NCBI GenBank assembly: GCA_015847255.1
Contig: JADLZK010002845.1
Span: forward strand, 1-64,000
DNA length: 64,000 nt
Source: Hyparrhenia diplandra
Taxonomy: Eukaryota; Streptophyta; Magnoliopsida; Poales; Poaceae
Direction: 5' to 3'
Numbering within the stretch: the first letter of the stretch is position 1; each line of letters begins with the position of its first letter. The notes beneath the pieces were generated by a model. The model searched no databases. It saw only the letters and a list, made by a program, of their open reading frames with translations, and was not told the origin of the DNA. Below, one piece after another: positions 1-10,300 of the stretch. The translations under genes were made by a program, and so were the position numbers.

Positions 1-400
1 CGTTATTAAAATGTAATGTTTCAAACAAAACAGGAAGTAAGTTGATTTTGATGTATATATGAACTGTCATGTTTTCTTGACGGTGAGTATTTGCCATTTA
101 AAACTTCGGCAAGTAGAAAGTCGTTGCAGAATTTGTCACAATACACAAATCTCACATGAATTTTATCTTCATCGAAGATTATCTGAAAAAGTTGTGATGT
201 TTTTTTAAAAAAACTGTTGTGCAGAAAGAATAAATTCCGCTGATTCAACACAATTCCACGGCTGAATGGGAGAAATCTAATTTTCGTCAATTCACATGGT
301 TAATAATATTCCACCAATATTTGGATAGTTTCCTTTTGGACAAGCTGATTAATAACATAGAAAAAAAATGGTTTTCTATCTATTAGTTAGTGGCTCATTT
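1..400. other. Intergenic, no supported gene
   Basis: AT-rich sequence at the left edge. A short minus-strand reading frame (21-290) has no recognisable domain and no start or splice context that would make it a gene. I see nothing else here. Confidence 0.5.
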
Positions 401-722
401 AGGGTGTGTTTGGTTCGAGGAATGAGGTGGTCATTATATATAGGGTTGCTTGGTTTGCTTCCAAAATTTACCAAAACCAAAGAATTAAAAGATTTTGGTT
501 GATGCATCATCATCTCATTCCTCATAGGCTAATAATTCTACATAAAAATATGAGGAATTTTAGTCATTTCACCAAATTGAGGAATAAACCCATGATGCAT
601 AGTCATTTGATTTTTCTTTTGATTTGGGAATGAAATAGGGTGACAAATCATCTCATTCCTCATAGGCTGCTAATTAATATTTGAGGAATTAGTCATTTCA
701 CCAAATTGAGGAATAAAACCCT
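401..722. mobile_element. MITE-like non-autonomous element with internal direct repeat
   Basis: The segment opens with AGGGTGTGTTTGGTTCGAGG, a terminus style common in small grass DNA transposons. It contains two copies of an approximately 80-bp block, each starting with TCATCTCATTCCTCATAGGC and ending near GAGGAATAAACCC (about 506-590 and 645-720). I could not define clean terminal inverted repeats or a target-site duplication, so the family is not assigned and the borders are approximate. Confidence 0.45.
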
Positions 723-3179
723 CTATCCTTCATTTAGGATGCTGCTGGTGACAAAGAATTGGTTTTTCAAAGCTGCTAATGGTTTTATTTTCATTTTCTC
801 TATTTAATAAGTTTGCTGCCTTAAAAAATATAATTTATTTTCAAAAAGGCTTGAGTAGCCTCGTGCCCTAGTATTTTTAACTTTTGCAAGAGCCTGAGTA
901 ATGGTTACAAGAGCCTGAGGAGCTCTTGTCGGTGATCTGATGTTTTTAGTTTGTAGGTCCAAAATGAAGGATTATGTATCATAATCCCTCCATCTCTAAA
1001 AAAACATGGAATTCAAAATTTGAAGATTTGATCCAGCTTTTTTACTTGTGTGGCTGATATTGATCCATCATCCAAGTGTTAAGCTCTGCACTCAACCAAG
1101 GGCACATGCGTATTTCACTAGTTTGGCATAGAAAACTGAGGTTTACAAGTTCTTATTAAGGACCGAGGGAGTACTTGTTTTAGTTTGAAATTGAAAAACC
1201 TTGATGATGCTATATCTGAGCCTTAAGTTGTTTAGCCTTAAAATGGACTTGAAAAAAAAAAATTGGGAAGTGTTCGTTTAATTAGTTTGATTTTAGCTAA
1301 AAAGAAACTCCCAGTAGGAGTACTACTACTAGCAGGACGGCAAGCAACAACCAACACACGCTGAGGCGGAACAGTCTGTAAAGACGAGAGGTCGAAGAGG
1401 GACAAGCATGCACAGTGGCGCAGAGAGCAGACTGTGTTGGTGCTCGGTTGAACAAGACAGATTACAGATCCTGCATGCGGATGCGGCAGCTAAGGTAGTA
1501 GACGTGCGCGGAGCACGAAGCCTGCGATATGCTACCAGCAGGACGGTCTCCGTGTACGATGGAATCTTGGCCACCATGCATCCGCCATGGCTATCTTGCA
1601 GATTACTTGCCGATAGACACCCGGGAGTAGAGTAGCTACTAGATAGCAGTCCAATCGAGATCCCCGGTAACGAAGGTGCTCCTTTCCATCCATCCAGGGT
1701 TCACTGCTTTTCCAGCACCTTGCATTATATTGGCCTTATTTCATCTTCTTGTTGCGATCTATCCAATCCAGGCAGCAGAGCAGAGATTGCCTACCGAAGC
1801 GCCTGCAGCGAGTGGTGGCTGCTCCAAAGCGAACCGCGCGCATGGTGACTCGCGGTCGTGGGGAATCGGATCATCACAGCTCAGACGATTTATCAGATGC
1901 TATTGCATTTTATCCATGCCAATGCCCGGATCAGATCATCGATCGCCGCGCGCTGCAAAGGCAAAGCCAACCCAAGCAAAGCAAAAGCCAACTCGATCGA
2001 TCGGCCGATGCCATTGTAGCCTACAGTACTGAATTACTGATGGATGCGTATGCATGGTCGACGTGGTCCCGTCGAGCCATGGCCATAGAGTAGACTAGAG
2101 TAGAGATCATGGTGACATGCATGGTCCTCTCCATGGATGGCGATGGCGATCGGGTGGGAGGATCCCCATGCGCGGCTCGGCTTTGATGCGTGCGTGCGTG
2201 CATTCGCCTTCATCATGCGTGTCGTGGGCGTTCGTGCGTGTGCAGCCACAGCCCACAGCCAGCGGCCGGCGACAGCCATCATTGCGCCTCCTGTGCCAAC
2301 CGCGCGCCCGGTTGGTTGCCTGGCCGGCCGGCCGGAGAGCCAGCCAGCGACCGGAGCCCGGGCCAGTTAAGATTCCCGAGCATTATTATGTCGGACGCAG
2401 AGGACGATGCCGCTGTGGCCGGCGGACCCCGCCGCCGGCGTCCATTGGGTGCCGCGCCGATGTACAGTCTGCTCGCCTACGCGGCGTGCCGCCCGTCCCG
2501 TCGCCCACATACCCCGTCCGTACGCGGCATGCCCTGCCTGCCTGCGTCACGTCACCTGGTGTCCCTTCTGCTCCTGTCGCCCACATCTCTCGCTCCGCCG
2601 CACTACTGTACAGTGTGCAGTGCAACCCACCCAAAACTATACAAATGTAATTTCCATTGGAACTTTTGGTTGCAGTGTTCATACGCCCACTTTCATGGCA
2701 AATGGAAAACTTTGCCTTTAGTTTCTTTAACCTTTGTGATGATCTTGCTCTTGCAATTTCAAAATGAAGAAGAGATTTTACCTCTTTTACGTGGTTTCCT
2801 TCAAAATGAAGAGGGATTTACGTCATGACAAACAGGAAGGACGACACAAGCACCGCATGCCCACAACAACTGACGAGAACGGTGAATTTTAGATAAAGGA
2901 TGAACAACATCCAGCCTCTACGCCTGGACGAGGAGGGCTGATGTGGAGGGGATAGAATCGCCAAAAACAAAACCGCTATACGAGAGTTCCTAGCTAAGCT
3001 CGCACGGTTCCCCATGAAATACAATCTCTTCCGTTCCACATTGGTTTAGCCATGCAGCTAGCGATTTTTTTTGTTTTTATTTTGCACACCTCAGCTGACG
3101 ATTTGGAAGGGTTGTTGGGGATGTCCTAACAACCTTCTTACAAGCTTAGATTAATGAGTACACACTTAGAGAGCTTAGG
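723..3179. other. Intergenic, includes a GC-rich patch without a convincing gene
   Basis: The 1330-2650 part is GC-rich and has long open frames on both strands. Their translations are low-complexity, rich in Arg, Pro, Ala and Ser, with no domain I recognise. No consistent splice signals or conserved motifs were found. It may be a regulatory or repeat-derived GC island. Confidence 0.4.
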
Positions 3180-3470
3180 TAAGGCAGCCTGCAATTGTTT
3201 AGGTTAGTCTCTCATGAAATGAGTTTGATAGCAACTGTTTTCAAAATTGAAATGTCATGTGAAATAAAATGAACCTTGGATGAAACTCCTACACTCAATG
3301 GAGAGTTTCATTCTAGTTTCATATGCATTTAATTTAATGACTCTAGATGAAACTCATTTCTTCTCTCTGGCGCTCTTAAATATTTCGCCATGTCGACAAA
3401 TGTCTACGTGGCGGCCCTAATTAATGCAGCCCCGAAACTCTTGTGACACCTTCAATTGAGACTAGCCTTA
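3180..3470. mobile_element. Probable MITE
   Basis: About 290 bp bounded by TAAGGC...CAATTG at the left and CAATTGAGACTAGCCTTA at the right, which form short imperfect terminal inverted repeats. The interior carries repeated TGAAACTC-type motifs and an ATTTAATTTAATG block of the kind seen in a common family of short grass MITEs. The family name is not assigned; the call rests on the terminal symmetry and remembered resemblance. Confidence 0.45.
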
Positions 3471-4473
3471 ATGTACATGGATATACTTATAGGAGGAAAC
3501 GACGACCTAGGTCGAATCTCACGTTGGCCCGACTGTCCTAGATTAAAACCAAATCAAAAGCGAGAGGCACATGATGCATGGGGCGTGAACTCCACGCTGT
3601 CTTGATGGACGTGTGGTTAATTATTGGCCTAAGCCAAAGCTTAGTGAGGAAATGATATGATGGCGGCCTGGTTACTTGTGGGAACCCTCTCCTATCCATC
3701 ACTAATATAAACGCGCCGAGGGGCAAGAAAGTTGCATTTGCAATATGCATGGCAAACATAGGTATGGCGCACAAGCACGAATAGTACTACTCATAAGTTG
3801 AATGAATACTCTCGTCCACTTATCCCGGCCACGTCTTCAATGGCTATATAGCTAACGCTAAGCCATGCACAGCACAGAGTTTACTTGCATATAGCAGATG
3901 ATGACATGGTCATATTTGTCTCGTTTTAGCAACATACTGTGGCACATGCATGTCTATTTTTCATTAGATTAGGCGTCATTTTGATTATAATGAGGTGACA
4001 GATGAGTGGAGAGAGATTCGCTCTTTAAAAACTCTATAATAACTAGGCTGTGTACGTCTTCGGACGTAGAGGCCGGATGATTCGTCCTTTATCTAAAAAA
4101 AAAGATGAGTGGAGAGAAGAAATAATAATGTTGGCTAATTGTCTCTCGGAAGCCAAAAGCTAGAAGCTCACTATATTATTTAAAGAGCTGAGAACATATT
4201 ATTCCAGCATATATGCATAAGAAGAGAATTGATCCAATTTATAAGGGGATACATGACCTAATATATAACAACCATACAACATACAACCTCAACTTCCAGA
4301 GGCTACTATGGCATACAAAAGCTTATATGGAAGTAGTTTGACTTTCGGAAAGTCCATAAGCTAATACTCTGAAGTTGGCCAAAAGCTTAAACAAGTCGAT
4401 TTCTAGAGTTGTCATCCAAAGTTAAATTACAAATTGAACATATCATGTGCAACCAAGCTTTCGTGTGCAACAT
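3471..4473. other. Intergenic, no supported gene
   Basis: AT-rich sequence with fragments that look transposon-derived, for example the TACGTCTTCGGACGTAGAGG patch near 4050. No coding or RNA gene is supported. Confidence 0.4.
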
Positions 4474-4642
4474 ATGCAACCACCAATTAAGACCACGGGA
4501 TCTAGATCCAACGTCGAGGTTTTTTCACTTAAACCCTCACACGGATACACACGGGTAGATTTAAACCCCCGGGTGGAGGGATTTAAGTGAAAAAGCGAAG
4601 ACGTTGGATCCGCATCTTGTGGCCTTAATTGATGGTTGCATA
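4474..4642. mobile_element. Foldback (hairpin) element
   Basis: Two arms of roughly 65 bp are inverted copies of each other. The outer ends read TATGCAACCA on the left and TGGTTGCATA on the right. Inner blocks pair in order: TTAAG.CCAC with GTGGCCTTAA, GATCCAACGTC with GACGTTGGATC, and TTTTCACTTAAA with TTTAAGTGAAAA. The loop is about 35 bp. The structure fits a short foldback MITE able to form a long hairpin transcript. The family is not identified. Confidence 0.7.
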
Positions 4643-6135
4643 GGTTAATACTAAAACTTAGCTGCACATGATACGTTGCCAAATTACATATCTTTTATAA
4701 CGATATCTATATATACTTGTTGGATGGTGTCATATATATGTATAGAGATCACACTAGTAGCTTAGCTAGTACACATATATATAATGAAAATGTTACTTAT
4801 AATGGCGTTTGTGCATGCCAATGATAGTGCGCTATTTTATATATCATGCTCATGCATAATCATCCATTGAAGCAGGTAGCTGGGTGCTAATGATCAACAT
4901 GGAGAGGTGGTGGTGGGGTGTCTCTTCATCATCATCTCGGCCCGGCCCGGGCCCGGCCATCATCGATCGTCGTCAAAGACGACTCAAAGTCATGGTCATC
5001 ATCATGCATGTGTGCGTGCACTCCATCTTAACCCTGCGCTGCTGTATGCATGTAATGTGATTTCAAGTGGCACGCACGCGCCAATTAGCACCTTCATGCG
5101 CCGCCCAGCTGCTCGATTGATCATGCATCATCGATCACTCCTTTATTTCTTCATGTGGGTTTGATTTGTTCGCCCCTGTTCGTTCGGCATATAGCTGAGC
5201 TTTACTAGTGAAGTTATAATTTAGGCCTTAGATAGCTTCATGAGCAATGTCGACGTCCAACCAGATTGAAGCTATAGACACGTATTTCATGACGTTCAAA
5301 CGCTTGGCGGTCGAAAGGTCTCCTGGGGATGTCGAGGTGTGGTCTCACAAGGGATGCCGCTTTATAGGTTGTAATGGCATTCCTTACATGGTCGCAATAG
5401 TCCTTTTATGTAATATCGAACCTTTTTTTTTTTGCTAGGGCGGTCTTGCCCCCCCTTTTTTTTTTTGTTTTGAACTGTCATCGAGGGGAAATTCCTCACC
5501 TGAATATATATTCAAAAGTGCCCAAAATGGCGTGGTCTTGCCTTCGGCTGTGAGTCCTATGTTGACGCTTGTATTTAGCGCGTCGTTTGTAAGAGCACGA
5601 TTTAAACAACACTTGATATGTGAAAGTGTTCATTTTCGAAAGGCTTGTGTGAAAAAGGGAAAGAAAAGAAGAACCTCTCAGAAACGGTTGGGTTCATGTG
5701 AAGCCAATGCATGCTGCTGGTGCCCATCAGACCGGCCGTACGTGCGTGCGTGTGTGCAAGTGCAACAACGGCCGGCGCAGGCAGTACCGTACCATCCAGT
5801 ATAGTGCGGCACAGGTAGCAGTAGAGGAGGTATTGCAAGCGGCCGACCAGACGGCAGGTGCATCGCAACAGTGTACAGCTCTGCCTTGCATGCTGTCTGT
5901 TGGCATGCACCTGTTTACCGCATTGGGCTGGAGCTATAGAGCACCACACGCGCACGCAGGCTCTCTCTCTCTCAAATAGCAGTAAGTCCCGGGGCTCAAT
6001 CAAATTTTAAGAGAAATTTGTATCATCAATCAGCGGCTTGGTACAGTCAGTAGCTGGAAAGGACTCCATGGATCGATCCAGTAACTATAGCTAGCTAGTC
6101 TGGGGTTTGGCCGCGCGCGCACGCACTCCACTCCA
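4643..6135. other. Intergenic, no supported gene
   Basis: Mixed-composition sequence with T-rich tracts around 5425-5467 and a GGCCCGGGCCCGGCC-type palindromic patch near 4939. No coding or RNA gene is supported. Confidence 0.4.
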
Positions 6136-6742
6136 CCATGAGGGCAATGGCAAAGGTAGTACTAAAAATTGAAAAAAACGCGAAAAAACTGTAAAAAGCG
6201 AGCGTCACTATCACCGAACCATTTTCAAACGTAGTACTAAAAAAGAATTGAAGTTTAAAAAAACAGAACCTTTTACTCCACGCACTCCAGCTGTTGACGC
6301 TTGCTTTAGGATTCAAATTTTGTCTCTTAACGGTATAAATTTTTCTCGGTATAAATTGCTATGCATGGTAAACCGGATTTTTTCTTTCCTCAAACTAAAC
6401 CTCTACTCCAAAGAGTGTAATAACCGGCGGTTTCGGCCGGTCCGGAAATGAAATGGACCCGTGTTTGGTTATACCGGTCGGTAAAAAAAACCCAGTGTAA
6501 GTCTTGTAAAAATCCGCCATGAGGGCAATGGCAAGGTTTACCCACGCGAAAAAAAAGCGAGCGTTAAAATACTACAGACTTAAAAAGCAGAGACTATATG
6601 AAACAGAACCTTTACTCCACGCATCCAGCTGTTGACGCTTATAAATTCAAATTTTGTCTCTTAACAGTTTTTTTTCTCACTTAATGCATGGCACTTTTTT
6701 TTCCTCAAACTAAACCTCTATCTCTATGAGAGTGTAATTACA
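6136..6742. repeat. Diverged direct duplication upstream of the BRX-like gene
   Basis: Two related blocks lie in the same orientation, about 6136-6425 and 6517-6742. Both start with CCATGAGGGCAATGGCAA. Both then carry, in the same order, GCGAGCGT, AACAGAACCTTT, ACTCCACGCA, CCAGCTGTTGACGCTT, CAAATTTTGTCTCTTAAC, ATGCATGG and CCTCAAACTAAACCTCTA. The second copy is shorter through several deletions. The duplication sits 0.6-1.2 kb upstream of the BRX-like start codon, so it is in or near the promoter. Confidence 0.8.
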
Positions 6743-7347
6743 AAAACGGCCAAGTATTATGACATGGAGAGAGTGTTTTTATATATAATACTATAGGATT
6801 ACCTGTTTGTCTATATATATGTAATGTAGCTAGCTAGTTGGTGATGAGCTAGCGTACGCCTCCGCCCGCCGCGCATTCCTCCATTCATCACTTGCTGCAC
6901 CAGCACCTACTACTATCCACAGATTAAACTTGCACTAGCAAAGAAGCATGACAGCAGCGAGGTAGCTAGCTTGCACACACCCCCGACCCCCACGCACCCC
7001 ACCCCACCCCACCAGTGGCTGCTCACTGGATCCAAGACATTTTTGCCGACCTTGTTCCATTTCTTCCTTATAATAGTGTAGCCAGTCGTCCGTCTTCTTC
7101 GTCCGCGGCGGGGGGCGGAGCCGGCCGGAGAGCGTGTGCTGCCTACGTACTAGGTCACACACGCCGCACAAACAGTAGCCAGTCAGCTGTACCGTGCGTC
7201 TCGACGCGCGAGTTGAAGGTGTACATACATACAAAGCCAGCCTTGGGTTTCTAGCTAGTGGTGGTGGTGATCCATCATCAAACAAGCTGGTAGCTAGAGG
7301 GCCGTGGGCTGGCATCGGAGGCGGAGGAAGCCAGCGAATAGAAGAAG
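6743..7347 (+). promoter_or_regulatory. Probable promoter and 5' leader of the BRX-like gene
   Basis: This 600-bp stretch precedes the conserved start codon. TATATATA-type sequences occur at about 6779-6787 and 6811-6820, but I cannot tell which, if any, is the TATA box. A GC-rich leader follows. No transcription start is visible from sequence alone. Confidence 0.35.
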
Positions 7348-10300
7348 ATGCTGGCCTGCATCGCGTGCGTCAAGGAAGAAGGCGGCGGCCGGGAGAGGGA
7401 CCGCGACCGCGACCGCTCGGCAGGCGGCGGCGGCGGCGGCGATACCCCGACGTGCAGAGACCCCGTCAAGTCGCTCACCTCCCAGGTGCGTCGTCCAGCT
7501 CCTATCCACCATTGCCACCATTGCTTGTTTTGCACTTGTTCATTCAATTCCCTTCCCTGGCCGGCGCGGCGGCCTGTTCGTACGGTTATGTCGCGTCGCG
7601 ACACCCTAGGTAGCGGTAGCTGGTCCGACATTCAATCCGTAGCCGGCGATCGTAGCCGGCGATCGAGAGGAACAACTAGCTGATGACCGACCTGCCTACG
7701 CATCCGTAGCCGGCGATGAGGAACGTTTGATGATCGCCTCTGTACGCGCTGGCGTTTTAGAAGATGATCAACGTCATTTTTTTTACTGTTTTGATACGTA
7801 CGTACGTCCTGCTTTTTTTTTGAAGGTCCCTAAGCGCGTTTTTGAAGATGATCAAGTTTGAAATAAAGCGATCGATGGAGGTACAGTTTGTACGTAGCGT
7901 TTGTATATGTTGTGGAAACACTAATGATGGATCGGACGGAAGAGGTTGTTGATTAAAGCTAGGCTTTTGGCGGCATGACGCATGATTATTATGCCTGGTG
8001 TGGTGAGGTAGGTAGTGCCGCCCCCGCCCGTCCTAGTGGAGAAGAAGCAGCAGCTACTATATCTTGTACTCTAGCTGATCCATCCATGTCTGAATCTGAT
8101 GGAATGGTGGTCGAGCGAGGTGGAGGTGGCGTCGCTTTCAATGGTGGGCGGCGCCCCCGAAACGAGCCAACATGTCTTCCACCTTTGTCCGTCCTGCTCC
8201 TGCTCTCCTGCTCCTGCGTTGGCCCCCCTCCGTCCCCAGACTGAGAGACAGTCCGGCACCCCCGCAGTCCCCACCACCGCGCGGCGATGGCCAGGCGCAG
8301 GCGCAGCCGTAGACGACGACGTACGTAATCTCTCCCCACCTAGGAATATAGTATCCCAGTAGTAGGAGTACTACGTACGGTGACTATGAGTAGCTCTGCC
8401 TCTGATCGAACACCGTATGCGTATAGTACTGGTACAGTGTGGTCGCAGGCAGCGCGACGGCGACGGCGACGGCCAGGCCCCCCATGGCCATGGGCCATGG
8501 CCCATGGGGAAGGAAGGATGAGCGCCGCGCCGCGCGTGTCGGCACACAGACTGAATCATATGCCCACCTCCTTTTGCTTTCCATTCGTTCCCTAGCCTGA
8601 TGGCCCAGTGGTAGCATAGCATGGGACCTCTAGTCCGCCATGGATGTTTCTCTACTGCTCTATGCATGCGCATGCATCAAACTGTTGGCGTCGATCCCGA
8701 TAATTCATGGAATGGAATGGGGCAACCATGCACCATTCAGCTCCGCTAGCTCCCTGACTCTACTGTACCTACTGCATCCTACCTTTGCCCAGCTTGTGTG
8801 TATACTATACGTTTTGGACAATATTTGAGCAGAAGATGTTTTGGACAATGTTTGAGTCAAACGATGAGAACATAAATCATTACCTAGCTAGGTTGCTCAA
8901 CTTGGTCAGCTGTGATGCCCTCTCGCCATCAAGGCTGTGTCATTGTATCTGAGTTCATTTTCTCTTAATAAAAAAAACGGGTGAATGGCCCGTCGCGAAA
9001 AAAAAATATAAATCATAAATAACTTTTAAAGTCATTAAGTTTGGAAATATGAATTCATAGTATATCTTCTAGTTGTCATATAGAAGTGTCTGTCACATTC
9101 TCATCCATTGGATTGCATTGGTTGCAGGTACAAAACCAGATATACTATGTTTAGTATAGATACTTGACCCCCTTTTTGCTTTTGCCTTGCTTTCTTCTTT
9201 AATCGGATATGATGATCAAACAAGAAGAAATTAAAACAGAGATGAGATGCTACAGCCTTCTCCTCCTCCAGTAGGTCTGCTTCTGAACAACAGCAAGGCA
9301 GCTCTGCCTCTGACTCGATCAGCTAGCGCCACCAAGGAAAAGATTAAAGGGATGATGCCAAAGCCCAAAGATCGAGCGAGCAGCATCCGGCTCTATCTCT
9401 TTCTCGATCTTTCGGCAAAATTAAAGCCACACATCCACCGTGCTGCATCAGCCCTCTCTCTTTTTGTTAATATATACGAGTATACTCGTATCTATCTGCA
9501 CTTGCTGCTAACCTGTGATCGCCAGCCTTTATGCTTAAAGCTAGGACACACATATACGGAGAGCTAGCGCGCCCTTTTCCCCCTTTTTCACGACAGTTGC
9601 TGCTCCAACCCCAACCGGGTTCATACACAAGTTCAAACTAGTAGCTACAATTTTTTAGCTATAACTCTACATCTTCAGTTTAACAGTGCAAAACTTGATA
9701 CAATTTTGACTGAAGAATTCAGTTACTGAAGCACAGTAGCTAAGCTACGTTTCAGTGAGTGGATACAGTTGCAAGATGTTCAAACTGAACCACACAGTCG
9801 TCCAAATCAAATGAAAGGCGCGCGGTCAAACATCCCTGGACCCTGGTAGATAGATATCACCTTTCGCTTTGTGTCATCTCCTTCCATTCTCTTGCATTGG
9901 GGGAAGAGAAGAGAAGAGAAGAGAAGACATGCATCCTGGAACAAAGGAAAGCACAAAGTCGACTTGGTTCTTTTCTGATCCTGCCTATAATCAATCATAC
10001 TTCATCATCTATACTATATATATATGTTGTAGTACATCTAAAGAAGCTTTCTTTCAGCTCCAACCTCCTAGCCTTCTTCTATATATAATGTGATGTGATG
10101 AAATCATCTTTGATTAGTTTCTACTATTATTACTATAGTATTTCTCTTCTTTTGGCTTTTGGGTCAGTAAAGCATGCATGTATGTCCAGATGAGATTGAT
10201 ACATGGCTTCTTGCATGCATTGCTTTCTCGAAAGCAGAGACGGATTGCATTTGCATTGGGGGTGCAAAGAAAATGCAAAAGAGATCCTCTGGATGGGTGG

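Noticed and set aside
21..290. Minus-strand open frame of 89 codons at the left edge
   Set aside because: No known domain, AT-rich, and no neighbouring exon to join.
1329..2828. Several overlapping open frames on both strands in GC-rich sequence
   Set aside because: Low-complexity translations, frames open on both strands because of base composition, no domain and no splice pattern.
8599..8640. tRNA-like patch TGGCCCAGTGGTAG
   Set aside because: Resembles a tRNA D-arm only; no acceptor, anticodon or TPsiC arms can be folded around it.
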